Shown piece by piece: positions 47,789-58,439 of a DNA stretch of 64,000 nucleotides; position 1 is the first letter of the stretch, and every line of letters starts with the position of its first letter. Position numbers and translations under genes: made by a program. This DNA is from Spinacia oleracea (Eukaryota; Streptophyta; Magnoliopsida; Caryophyllales; Amaranthaceae): contig NC_079488.1 of the NCBI RefSeq assembly GCF_020520425.1, positions 20,958,247 through 21,022,246 on the forward strand. Reading direction: 5' to 3'. Below the pieces are notes generated by a model. That model had not been told where the DNA came from. It worked only from the letters and a program-made list of their open reading frames with translations, and ran no database searches.

Positions 47789-49331
47789 CTGTAATTTGGA
47801 TGACTTAAAATTGATGAATAAGAAACATAATTTAATTATAATTCATTCAAAATTATCCTTGTAATGTTCTATATCTTTATTTATTTGAAACAAAGGCAGC
47901 AACAACATTCTAAAAAGTCCCATTTGTCTTGTAAAATTCACAAAATTAAGGGTGCAATAAAAATAATTTCCTATTTTATTTAATGCTTTTGTTGTTTAAA
48001 TGTTCTCTGGCGAGGTTGATGAAGATTTAAATGATGTATAACATGCTTTTGTGCATGAGTTTAACTATGATGAAGAATTGTATTGCCTCAGTTCAAAGCT
48101 GAGCTTTTGTGAATCAAGTAGTCAGTTTTTCTAGGTTTAAATTAAATGTTCTTGGGCGAGGTTGATGAAGCTGTAGTATATGTATTCTATTGTGCTTGAG
48201 TTTGACAATGATGAAGAGTTGTGCTCCTTTAGTTAAAGGATGTAAATGCTGAATTTTGTTCTCTGTTTCTTGGTGGTTTTATTTGCTCTGTTCTGTGATT
48301 TCTATCGCCCCTACTAAATTTTTAAGTGATATAGTGTGACATTGTAAACATGTAACATCCTATATCTTTTTGTTCAAGATATAATTAAAGCTCTTCTTGG
48401 CTGGATAAAAGTTGTTCATCTTTCCGCCGTATGTGTCTAATGCAGTTAACTGAAAATTTATCTAGTTTCCATGATGAAGTTTTTATTTATTAATTGTATC
48501 ATGAGAGTTTAACTACTTGAAATTAATGTGAATGGTTGTGTATGACTTTTGACTGCGAGATATTGCTGACTATGAGGAATATGAGGAATGGTATGGACAG
48601 CCCCATAGAGCACCAGAATTACAGGTATGTCAATACTAGTGTCTTTGGTTGGTTTAACAGAAACATTAAGGCAAGAAATTCTTGTAGGACATGCAAATCT
48701 TGACCTATTCGTTGGTGATGGTCTGCTTTAAAGTTTTTGAGCATGGTATTTTTTGATGCTTCCCTTCGAAGGGCATGTTACATTTTTTTTGGATGGAATT
48801 ATGTTTTTACACAGCCCATTATCTTTTGGTTTGTTGAATAGAACACACAAAGTGAGAAAGCTTCCTTTTTTGGTTGTTTTGAAGGCTCATATTGCTTTTC
48901 TGAGCTAAGTAATTTTTTCAATTTCTTCTTTATTAAGAGTTTTGGTCTGTGTTCGATTTGAAATCATAATATACTTTGTATATGACTGAATCTGAACAAT
49001 TGCAACTAATAGTCTTTACAGTCGTACTCAAAGCTTGACATGTCAAGGGTGGTGTAAAAGGAAAGTGTTAATGCGAAAAGTGTTTGTAAATTGGAATTAA
49101 AGTCCCCATCACCAAATTCATATCCCAGTAGTTATAGATTATGTTTTTGCCAGTCATTTAATTTACCTTACATGTCCTACGGGTATATGGTTTAACGGAA
49201 ATATTAAGGCAAGAAATTCTGAATGCTCAGCTATATTATTCACGTGACATAGTCAATCTTAAATATAATGTTATTAGAAAATATTTTTAAAAAAGAATAC
49301 ATGTAAGGTCGTTATGTTATAGGAGACTTAC
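47789..49331. other. Intron 8 of the Helitron gene, holding foreign-looking sequence
   Basis: 1.5 kb, far longer than the other introns. It contains a diverged direct repeat of about 110 bases (around 48000-48115 and 48149-48260; both have GGCGAGGTTGATGAAG and GATGAAGA) and an exon-like plus-strand piece at 48562-48626. Confidence 0.5.
48562..48626 (+). pseudogene. Exon-like fragment of an unidentified gene, opposite strand
   Basis: Reads DIADYEEYEEWYGQPHRAPELQ without stops, right up to a good donor (CAG|GTATGT). It is antisense to the Helitron gene and inside its longest intron. It looks like a captured piece of a host gene. I do not recognise the parent. Confidence 0.35.
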
Positions 49332-49893
49332 CTGCAATCATAGTACGACTTTATCTCTTCTTTATTGTGGTTATTCTCATCATCTCCACCTGCTTGACTT
49401 AAGGCTGCAGTTACTCGATCATGACCTTTATTGATATACTTAAAAAGATATTTTATAGATCTAGATTGGTTGCACCATTCAACATTGATATGAGCTCCAT
49501 AATTCATGAGTAGATAAGGATTGTATGGAACAACATATCTATTATCTAAAGTAACTCCATTTTTTTCTATTGTCCTACCATTATTCCTCCTCATATAATT
49601 AGCATATCCATCATCACCAATCGTTGTTCTTTCATTGAACTTTTTAGGGTAATGTTTTGAACACTTCCTATCTTTCATACACGGGGCTTGAGCATTATGT
49701 AAACCACGTGGACCATGAAACATGCAATCTCTAACCAAGTTATATAACTTAGGTTGTGTTTCTTTATCAGGTATTTCCGCTGAAATAATCTTGTCGATGT
49801 CATTACCACTAAGATACTTGTCTTCTTGGTTCAAGAACAACAAAATATGAGCATGAGGTAGGCCACGCTTTTGAAATTCAACTGTATAGATCA
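49332..49893 (-). CDS. Rep/helicase exon 8: HUH Rep nuclease core
   Basis: Begins VIYTVEFQKRGLPHAHILLF. The His-Ala-His is the metal-binding HUH motif of rolling-circle nucleases. Near its C-terminal third is SIKYLFKYINKGHDR, which supplies the two catalytic tyrosines three residues apart. Between them are CxxH-type features (APCMKDRKCSKHYPKKF) conserved in plant Helitrons. Frame open throughout with splice sites CAG|TG at 49893 and AG|GTAAGT at 49332. All residues expected of a working nuclease are present here. Confidence 0.85.
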
Positions 49894-50054
49894 CTGCACA
49901 TATAATTAAATAGTTTTAGAATTATTGAGGAACATCTTTTTACCAACTAAACACAATAAATATATTTGCGGAGTGAATATTAATAATGGATACCAGTAGA
50001 AGTACATTTTTAAAGATACTTTAAAAAATTATGTAAATGCTAGGAAAATCTCAC

Positions 50055-50981
50055 CTGACTGTACTCCTCCAAATATTTTTCCATCCTTCAAATCTCTTGT
50101 CAACTGATCAAGTTTGATTTTGAAAATTCTACATAGAATATCCGGTCGATCTTCTGGTTTAAGTCCTCTTTGTTGCACATATCGCATGATTTCTGGCCAT
50201 TTAGGATTGCAAGTGAAAGTGATAAACAAATAAGGATATCCATACCATTTGCAAATAGCCATAGCATCCTGATAGTTTTGAACCATATATCTAGCACCAC
50301 CGGTAAAAGATGAAGGTAAAACAATGCGTTTTCCAGTAGAAGAAGAATTCGTGTTTTCTCCCATTCTAGCCTTTGTCACATTCTTGTAATTATCTGCTCT
50401 CAAATTCTTTTGATGGGTCCGGACACAGCACAACCTCTCAGATTCTATCATTGTAAGACCATCAACCAAAAATTGTTGGAGTAATTTCCGTGCCCACAAA
50501 AGAGTCGTGGCCTCATCACGTCTCTCGTGAATTCTATAAGCAAACAAATCTCTCATACTCAGTTTCTTTCTTTTTTGACGTGTGGATGTGTCTCTTAGTT
50601 GAATACCAAGTCTGTATCCATCCTCTCCATATGGGAGTAGTAATGGATATTGTAGGGCTAGATAAGAGGGGTGCAACTCAGTTATACGTTGTAATTGACC
50701 GCTTTGCGTCTCTAATACGATATCCCTTTCTTCTGTAGAACTTCCAATATCTCCAACAATTAGAGCAGCTACTTCAGAAGCAGTAGGCAAATTATATATA
50801 TGTCCTTCCGTTAGATTCCCTTCGTCCAATGAGTTTCAGTTTAACACCTCCATGGTGATTATTGGATTCAAATCGGTCCCTTGCCCCTCTAAACGCCTTT
50901 GCTAGTGGATTATGTTCATCAAGAATACGTCGAAGATCCTCAACAATAGCACCATCTAATGAACTTTTTGCACTACTTGAA
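50055..50981 (-). pseudogene. Rep/helicase exon 7: Helitron-like N domain, frameshifted
   Basis: The upstream half (LDEHNPLAKAFRGARDRFES, then VKLKLIGRRESNGRTY) reads in phase with exon 6 and hits a stop at about 50788. The downstream half is open in another frame (NLPTASEVAALIVGD; LHPSYLALQYPLLLPYGEDG; PYLFITFTCNPKWPEI). The two halves meet in ATATATATAA, where four extra bases explain the shift. The Helitron-like N domain typically contains the GEDG-W/Y and TFTCNP-WPEI motifs seen here, so the remainder is well preserved. Confidence 0.75.
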
Positions 50982-51068
50982 CTGCATATAAACCCATAAA
51001 TTTTGTATTAGAATAAAGATAGTAAAAAGAATATTTTCTGATTTGCACCAGTAAATGTACAATCATAC

Positions 51069-51504
51069 CTGAAAAACTGCATTCTGTTGGAGACTTCGTT
51101 TTCAGTATCATAAATATATAATTGTGAAAACTTTGGAGATGATCCTCTCGGTGGTAGTAAATTCCCTATCCTGTGGTAATTTTGGCCATGCAATCTAAAG
51201 GTAGATGGTCCACGTCCTCTATTCACAGATGAATCAATCTTTCCACCCATTGAAGTAAAAGCAAACATCATGTTAAATGCTCGTATATTATCAAGGAAAT
51301 TCCTGCTTTTAGCACCTTTAATCTTATAGAGATTCTGAAGTGTTTTTGGTGGTTCTTGAAGTTTAGGAAGTTGAACCTTTCCGTGCATGCAACATTGTGA
51401 AAATTTTGGGTCTGTAAGTCGATCTTTCCTTTCTCTCTCTTCAAACCACATTATTGCCCCACAATATTCACATGTATATATTGGATCCCCAATGTCCCAA
51501 TAGC
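51069..51504 (-). CDS. Rep/helicase exon 6: zinc-finger-like N-terminal region
   Basis: Opens with GYWDIGDPIYTCEYCGAIMW. C-x2-C is followed about 25 residues later by CCMHGK, a Cys/His cluster found at the start of plant Helitron proteins and probably involved in DNA binding. Further on come LQNLYKIKGAKSRNFLDNIR and FRLHGQNYHRIGNLLP, both usual for the family. The acceptor is GTAG|GC at 51504 and the donor AG|GTATGA at 51069. Five short acidic or linker exons precede it (52589-51612). Confidence 0.75.
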
Positions 51505-52991
51505 CTACATTCATGTTTGATAATGTACGGAGGATATGTAAATAACATTATAACATTGCAAAATCTATTTATTTACTACACTTATATTTGAACATAAATC
51601 AACATATATACCTTCAGATGCACTATCTCCGGAAATATTACCACCTAATAATTCATGAAAATGACCAGTAAGTATCTTACTAAAAAATAAAATAATGTAA
51701 TCGTACATAATAAGATAAAATATTAAATTAAATGAGCAGTATAAGATTATTTCCTTACATCATAATAAGATAAATTTATTGGTGATTGTTCATACCTTCT
51801 ATGTCAATATGATCGTCATCCTCACTAAGTTCATCAATATGCTCTGATTTATTTATGAAAATAACAGATGCATTATCATTTATTCAGTTTATAAAGAACG
51901 TTATAAGTTGATAATTATTTGGGTGGCCCATACCTTCTGTGTCAATATTTGAATCATTCACACGAAGGGCATCACTAAGATCAGTTGCTACCAAGGGAAC
52001 CATAGATGAAATGTTAGTGTCCTTCACCAGACCTTTGATCACACAATTACATCACAGAATAGGTATAATCTTTAATAAAAATGAAAAAAATCAGAAAATC
52101 TATTACCTATAGAACTACTCGCAAAAAGTGCATTATTCCCCTTACACCTCGCGGTTCTATATTTTTCTGTTGTTGGTATAATTCTTCCATTTTGTATCAT
52201 GTGTTTTCCCGCTATAAGTGAACGGATAGAATTTTCATTAGTAACAAAACAATTCCCGATGCTAGAACATGGAGTGCCCTTTCCATTATTATGAGATAAT
52301 GTTGATAGTTCAATCGGAGCACAAAATTGATTTTGACTTGCAGATGATTTTTCATTGCCATTGGAAACTAAAAAAATTCAAATATTAAAAGTTTGTAGCT
52401 TGTCGTTTTAATTGATTCTTTGAAATTACACAACTTTGAACAAACAAAAAACATACCATTTGATATATCACCAAGTGGTCTTCTCTGTTGATTCGCTGAA
52501 GTTGGTGCTTCATATGATAGTCTTTGACGCTTTTCCTTCATTGTTGTTAATCGATTTAACCTTGCTTTTTTCTTATCACCATGATCCATAATTTCATGTG
52601 TTGAAATGATGTAATTGAATTTGAAGGAAAAACAATTATTAGGATGTCCTAATGTTTATACAACTTTACAGGATATTTTCTTATTTGTTCACGATCTGTA
52701 CAATATTTCTACAGACATTTTACTTCCCTTTTATTGATTGGTATTCACGGAATTGATATTCAGTCATATTTTCTTAGAGTTTCGACTTCCCTTTTATTGA
52801 TTTAATATTCCATAATAATTTTAGGACAATATGTGATAATTTTAGAATATTCCTTGATCTTTATTCTGTACAATATTTCCGTAGATATCTTACAGCTGTA
52901 TAATATATTTCTACAGAGTTTTTACTTCCCATTTACTGATTTGGTGCCTAATTTATATATCCTCAAAATATACATTTTACATAAGTAAATA

Positions 52992-53248
52992 CTTCCTCCA
53001 TTTTTTAATAATTGCACCATCTTGGTTTTAGCACTATTTACATATTCTTATATAGTTATTTTTTGTGAATTATATGTAAAGAAAAATATATTCATGTGGG
53101 ATCTTGTTAGATTCGTCTCGAAATATACTTTCAAATCATCAAATTTTTATAATTTTTTGAAATGTATAATGAGAGATATTAGTTGTTAAAATAGTGCATT
53201 GGCAAGCGTGAAATCCCAGATGGTGCAATTAAAAAAAAATGGAGGAAG
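52992..53248. mobile_element. Stowaway-like MITE
   Basis: CTTCCTCCATTTTTTAATAATTGCACC at the left (given for comparison in parts: CTTCCTCCA, ATTGCACC) and GGTGCAATT, GGAGGAAG at the right, flanked by TA on both sides. 257 bp, same family type as 18147-18404. Located upstream of the Helitron gene start. Confidence 0.75.
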
Positions 53249-54635
53249 TATATTTTTTATAGTAGTCAAATAGATAATATTTGCATTATCAAGTTAAAGA
53301 ATTGAATCAGCTATATAATATACTTCTACAGACTTTCTACTTCTCTTTTACTAATATGCATTTTATTTTTACAAACTTTTTATTAATTTCCATACTTTTT
53401 GAATAATATACTCTGCAAATTTTTATCCGTGTCAAGCAGATATATTTTTATTATTATTCGTATGTGATCATCATTTTTTGATATGAGGTCCAGTCGCAAC
53501 TTCTGCCTCGATCTCATACTCTTGTATGTAATTAGGTGGGAATAGTTGACATCCTCATAATAGAGAATAATATGCTATTCTTGCGGCGTATGTGTCATCA
53601 TGATGTTCATCTGATAGTTTTAATGCAGTTTATGATGACATTATGATATTTCTACAGAGTTTTCAGTTTTATGGATAATCTCTATTAATATCTTATTCTA
53701 TTAGTTGCATTCAGTGATGTTGATGCAGACCTGGTTTGCCTTGATTCAAAACACTTTCTCCTGAAAATTAATCTTTCAGTTTTGTATGGATAGTTTTCCC
53801 TCAGTTTGATCACATTCTGATATTTAAGCTCTGAAGTGAATGTTTATAGTTATATAATAACTTGTTGTGACATTTGAACTAATCACAACTTGATCTTTTC
53901 AGGTGCTTATTGCTGAAGTGTGGGGATCTCTTTGTCATCTTGCGGTGTCTGTAATTTCCATACTTATATAAGTGTGTGTTCCTCTCTAATCATATTCATA
54001 TATTTTATCTTACAATGCTTCCTTTTTGCTGCAAGGGTTGTTAGATCATCAAAGTCATTTTTTATTAATCTCTGATGGTTGTTTCTGAAAGCAGTAGGAT
54101 ATTTTATATGCTGATTACTTCCTTTTTCTCTATCAGGATGGTGCTGAGAAATCACTCAATGTGTCATCAAGATTTTCATCTGAAACATTTCCCTTGGATG
54201 TCCATATTGCCACCAAGGTATCTTCAATTTCTACCATCCATGACAATTCTTTGGGAGTTAATATTACCGGATATCATGCAGTTACTGGAAAGTATATTGT
54301 TTTGTGTGTTGATTTTGTGCAATTAAATGCGTGCAGTAGTTATTCCAATGAACGTCGGTTGAAATCTCCATCATATTGGATGAATATTATAAAGATTAGC
54401 ATAGCTTAGCTGCATTCCTGGTGCCTTTGCATTCATGAGCAATTAGAATTAGTAATAGAGGAAAGTGATAAAAAGCAGATACACCAAAGTATTGGAACAA
54501 AACTGCAAAACATATTTTAATTTATTCTCTATAAGAAAGCAAAAACACCTCACGTAATATAAATGCAATACTGAATAATTGGAAAGTTTTAAAATCCATA
54601 ACTAAAACGAAAAGCCTAGTTAAAATATAATAACT
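53249..54635 (+). other. Helitron upstream region with captured plus-strand gene pieces
   Basis: Between the Rep/helicase start and the RPA-like exons. It shares words with intron 8 (GCCGTATGTGTC-like at about 53585, TTTTAATGCAGTTT). Exon-like plus-strand pieces lie at 53902-53950 (after TTTTCAG, reads VLIAEVWGSLCHLAVS) and 54140-54219 (after TATCAG, reads SLNVSSRFSSETFPLDV in part, followed by GTATCT). Parents unidentified. Confidence 0.35.
54140..54219 (+). pseudogene. Exon-like fragment of an unidentified gene
   Basis: Bounded by a pyrimidine-rich CTCTATCAG acceptor and an AAG|GTATCT donor, open for 27 codons on the plus strand (DGAEKSLNVSSRF, PLDVHIATK). Antisense to the Helitron genes, so probably a captured host exon. 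No family recognised. Confidence 0.35.
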
Positions 54636-54995
54636 CTAGTTATCTGCTGTGTCTTTTTCTTGTTTAACCGAAATCTTTCGCTGGTACTTATTTGAAGAAT
54701 GCTCAGTTGATGTAAGGTGCCCATCGTCATCAAGATCTTTGAAACTTCTTTTTTCGTTTGGAGTGATACAACTGTTGGAACAATTGTCGTCCATGTCCTC
54801 ATTGTGTATGGTGATAGTGTTCTGCAATATATTGAAATAAATATTAGTGGTTAGTCCTGGAACAACATAGTATAATTATGTTAAAATTTATAAGTTAACT
54901 TTGATAATGGTAAAAGTTAAAAATATTAATACCTCTCCAGTAGCCAGAATATTCACAGTCTTTGAAGTAACATCAATTTCCTCATGCTCAATCTG
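54636..54995 (-). pseudogene. RPA-like protein, last two exons only
   Basis: Two minus-strand exons, 54995-54933 and 54821-54636 (stop), joined by a GT-AG intron. They give an acidic, Lys-rich C-terminus: HEEIDVTSKTVNILATGE, then KRSFKDLDDDGHLTS and ending VKQEKDTADN. This resembles the C-terminal tail of the single-strand-binding RPA70-like proteins carried by plant autonomous Helitrons. No OB-fold is present because the sequence ends 11 bases upstream of the first of these exons, at the element's break. The identification rests on tail resemblance and position. Confidence 0.5.
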
Positions 54996-55006
54996 CTATA
55001 GTTAAT

Positions 55007-55268
55007 TAAGTTGCAACTCATTTTTATTTATATGGGTATCAGTGTATCACAGGTTGAAAATATGTTAAAATAAACACTACAAAACAACTGAAATTGTAGT
55101 ATGAATCACGTAGAGCCCACATAATGCAACAAATGACATTATAACCATGTGGCTTTGTGGAGATACTTAGCTTTGTGGAGCTACAACATACACATTAAAC
55201 AATTAATTCCAGAAACCCCCACCCCTCCAAAATTTAATAGTCCCCACTTGTTTTACTTGATTAAAATA
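55007..55268. repeat. 262-bp duplicated flank, copy B (against the truncated Helitron end)
   Basis: Near-identical to 39255-39516, offset 15752 with no indel. It continues past the Helitron target into TTTACTCCAGCC, which looks like the original unoccupied site. Confidence 0.85.
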
Positions 55269-55830
55269 TTTACTCCAGCCAACTTGCTTTATTATTTTAT
55301 TTCATTCAACTTGTTACACCCCGTATTTTTAAAGCCTTATTTATTATTCTGTAATTACTATTATTAACGTAATTACGTCCTAAATTTTTTGTATTTATTT
55401 TTCGATCTATTTTAATCTTGTTATGTCATTTCTTTGTGACATAACACCAGTTATCTGAGCCTAATCTTATTTTTGATCAATATGATTTTTCTATCTCTAG
55501 ATGAAAAGTTACATATTTGCCCTTGATTATTCAAAGAAACCAATGTCTCATTTTGTTTCTCTTCTTTCCCGTGAGACTAGAAGAATTTCCCAATAAGCTT
55601 TGACTTCAAACAATCAGTTTAAATACATGGCAAGTCCTACTTTTATTTCTCCTTCTTCCTTTATACGTGTAAATGAGAAACTTGGCCAGCAATATTTTTG
55701 ACTTTTGTCTCCCAAATTTATGTTCATTCAGTTCTTCTTCCTCTTTTATGTGTGGCACAACCTTGTCAATTTGAATTGCCAAATGTCTAATTTATTTCTC
55801 AATTTCACGACTCACCATGTCAAGAAATCT

Positions 55831-55840
55831 TTATAAATAG
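55831..55840 (+). promoter_or_regulatory. TATA box of the solo LTR
   Basis: TTATAAATAG about 520 bases into the LTR, followed about 25-35 bases later by the likely transcription start region. Confidence 0.5.
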
Positions 55841-56536
55841 CCTGCTAATATTTAGTAATTTGCATTACCAAAACTCAATTAAAAGAATGAGTAAGAAAAA
55901 TAAATAAACCATTGATGAAACTTGAAGCTTTTTCCATCATTTTCTCTCTCCTCCTTTAACCACCGCGGCTCCACCGATGCCACCACCTGCTTCCGGCGAA
56001 TTTTCCTTCCGCCCACTGCACAGAACCAGACCCGACGCCACCTTCTTACCGATCATCGGATTCCACCGTCCCTGCTGCACCGCGTGCTGCCAGGGTGTCG
56101 GAGCCGCTGACTCCATTTCCTCTTTTTGGTGTTGCGTTGCTACTGCTTCTGATCTTCCTCTTTGAATCAAAATCACCAAAAATAAAAAGGGTTAAAGGGG
56201 TTTGGTAGTTGAAAGTGGGCCTTGAGTCCTATTATGGAAGCACTATTATTTATGGGCTAAAGTCAACTATTTTCCTGGTGGGTTTCGGTTACAAGGGCAA
56301 GCAAAGTTAAGTAAGTATTTTGATCTTATTAAGGTTTCCTGTTTAAGTTTAATAAGTAACCATTCCTAATTATGGGTTTTTATTGTTATTATGGAGAAAT
56401 TGGGCTTATCAAATAAAACGTTTGGTGGGCTATGGAAGATACGTTTTGGAGTATAAAGATATCGTCACTTTAAGGTTATGGTGATCGAGGTAATTATTAT
56501 GTCTAGTATTTTATCTTAGGATTAATTGACCAGAAT

Positions 56537-57488
56537 AATCCCAACTTTAGGTGGTTTGCTTTTAATAATCCCAACTATAAGTTTTTTTTTAATAATCCGA
56601 ACTTTTACACCTATTGACTTTTAACGGGCCTAGCAGGTAAGTTACTTACTGTAGCAGGTAATGTATGGCGTGGCGCTGACATGGCAATAGAGAGTTAGTT
56701 TTTTTTTCTTTAAATGCATTTATTCCCCCTTATTTATTTTCCTTTAATAAATCTCCTTATAACCCTTGTTTCTCATTTCGTCATTTTCTTTGATTCTCCA
56801 CCCAAAATTTTAAATGTTTTCAAACCTCATATTTTAATGTGACATTTAATAGCTGAACGAAGTAAACCTCATATGTTAGATTCACCGGGTCATTTTCGGG
56901 TTCAAGGGGGTGTATTCCTTTGGGTTTTTTTTTTAAAGGATACAAAGTTTAATTTATTTAAATGGGTTACTACCAGTAACTTACTAGTAGTAACAATGTT
57001 GATGACCTTTGATTTCAGTTATTTGAAAGGGATACAACCATAGCAGAAATGGTGGTTACCAAATGAAGCACGATGAAGATGATGTAGTATGATTTAAGTT
57101 TATTTACCTGCCAAATTAAACAAATAACACAAAGTAAAAACAAAAATGTCAAAATGAACCTCCTTTTACAATCAAAAAATTGTCAAATTACAATCTAAGG
57201 TTAAACATACGAGCATGGAAGGTGTTTGATTTTTGTTTTTATTTTATTTTACAGCAGATGAAAAACAAAAAGGGTTTAACTTTGGGTGAATGGATATTGA
57301 ATGAATGACGTGTACCAAATTTTTTAGAGAGAAACTAAAAGCCCAAGTCCAAGTTTGCAAGTGTTTACCATTTTAACAGGTTACCGGTTTTTGGGATTGT
57401 TAAAAGTCATTAGGGGTAAAAGTTTGGATTATTAAAAAAAAAACCATAGTTGGGATTAATAAAAGTGAAACGTTCAAAGTTGGGATTT
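56537..57488. mobile_element. Long-TIR non-autonomous DNA element inside the solo LTR
   Basis: Inverted repeats of roughly 110 bp. The left has AATCCCAACTTTAGG, TAATAATCCCAACTATA, a T-run and AATAATCCGAACTTTTACACC. The complement of the right has AATCCCAACTTTGAACG, TTAATCCCAACTATGG, a T-run and AATAATCCAAACTTTTACCCC. Length about 950 bp. No transposase. Target duplication not resolved. The long TIR suggests a Mutator-like MITE. Confidence 0.65.
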
Positions 57489-58439
57489 TAACATTATGTC
57501 TGTATATGTTATGTAATTTTTATGTCCAACATTTAAGTTTATATGCCCGTATGTGAAAATATATAATTATATGTTTGTATGTGATTATGTGACTATTATG
57601 TGACTTAAGTGCTAAATGATATGATGTATGATTTGAAGTATCATGAGTATTTTGATGATGATATATTAAAGTACTTTATTATTTTATGATGATATATGTT
57701 TATGATTATGATCATGATGTTAAAGACGTTGTTCGGGAGTAATTACGATATTTATAAAGTTATTTTAAAGAAAGACGATGTTGCTTTTGTCGGCATGGAA
57801 AAGTAAACTGAACTAGTAAATAGGCAAGTTACAGGTAGAGGCAAGTTAAAGTTAAAGTTTGGGAAACAGTTCCACCTGAAATGATGTAAGAAAAGTCCCG
57901 CCAAAATCTGTATTTGGCAATGAGCTGTAAAGAAAATGATTCCTTGCCGACACAGTTTTCAAGATAACGAGATTAAGTTAGTTATTTCCGAACAATAAAT
58001 GCTAATGATTGATATGTGCCAAATGATTTTCAAAAGAAAAACTGTTTTGACGGGCTGGAGTAATATTACTGTTTCCACTCATTTTTGGATTTTTCTGTGT
58101 TTTTCCTGTTTTCTATTTTTATGATGAAGCACAGGTTCGACTAAGGAGCTCAAGTTGCTCAAATGAGAGTTATTACTAGAGTTGGTTATTTATTATGAAG
58201 ATATCGAGATGAGAAATTATTTATTATGGAAATCCTGTTACTGAGGTTGTTATAAGAATATTGATTTGTATTTATTTTTGGGAAAGTTGTATTATTTATG
58301 GAATGTTATTAAGGATTATTTTATTTGTGGGCCCATACCCACAGGTCCCAGGATTATTTATGTCTAATTCCGCTGCTAATGATGAGCTAAGTGCGGTTTA
58401 TTACCCCTAATTAACTTACCGAAAAGTCGGGGCGTTACA

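Larger units (their letters stand above)
43863..52589 (-). pseudogene. Helitron Rep/helicase gene, ten exons, two disabling lesions
   Basis: Encodes the rolling-circle transposition enzyme: an HUH endonuclease that nicks and joins DNA, fused to a PIF1-family 5'-3' helicase. Exons on the minus strand, from GT/AG sites and a continuous reading phase: 52589-52457, 52367-52107, 52032-51934, 51843-51796, 51644-51612, 51504-51069, 50981-50055, 49893-49332, 47788-47130, 46960-43863. Start: ATG at 52589 (MDHGDKKKARLN, a basic N-terminus). Lesions: an extra TATA-sized insertion in a TA tract near 50791-50800, which brings a stop in exon 7, and a solo LTR in exon 10 at 44531-45965. Apart from these, the frame runs through all exons I joined by eye, which implies recent activity. 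A different 5' exon choice is possible. Confidence 0.8.
39517..55006 (-). mobile_element. Autonomous-type Helitron, 5'-truncated, about 15.5 kb
   Basis: The 3' end (read on the minus strand) is at the left: a CGTGC-GTG-GCACG hairpin (around 39530-39542), a short spacer, CTAG at 39520-39517, then T. A ten-exon Rep/helicase gene (52589-43863) and the last exons of an RPA-like gene (54995-54636) are both in the element's orientation, the usual gene set of plant autonomous Helitrons. The 5' TC end is absent: sequence is lost within the RPA-like gene at 55006. Nested inside are a TIR element (40200-42553), a solo LTR (44531-45965) and a Stowaway MITE (52992-53248). Without the first two, the element is about 11.7 kb. 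Confidence 0.85.
55312..58439 (+). mobile_element. Chromovirus-type solo LTR, 3.1 kb
   Basis: Starts TGTTACACCCCGTATTTTT and ends GTCGGGGCGTTACA. Exact 5-bp duplicates CAACT lie at 55307-55311 and 58440-58444, and there is no internal region. The layout copies that of the LTR at 5698-8773: TATA box early (55831), then a GC-rich untranslated patch (55925-56165), and a CCGCTGCTAATGATGAGC stretch near the end. A TIR element is nested at 56537-57488. Tekay/Del assignment is tentative. Confidence 0.8.

Noticed and set aside
55922..56179. Three overlapping 60-80 codon frames
   Set aside because: GC-rich untranslated patch inside a solo LTR; same layout as in the LTR at 5698-8773.
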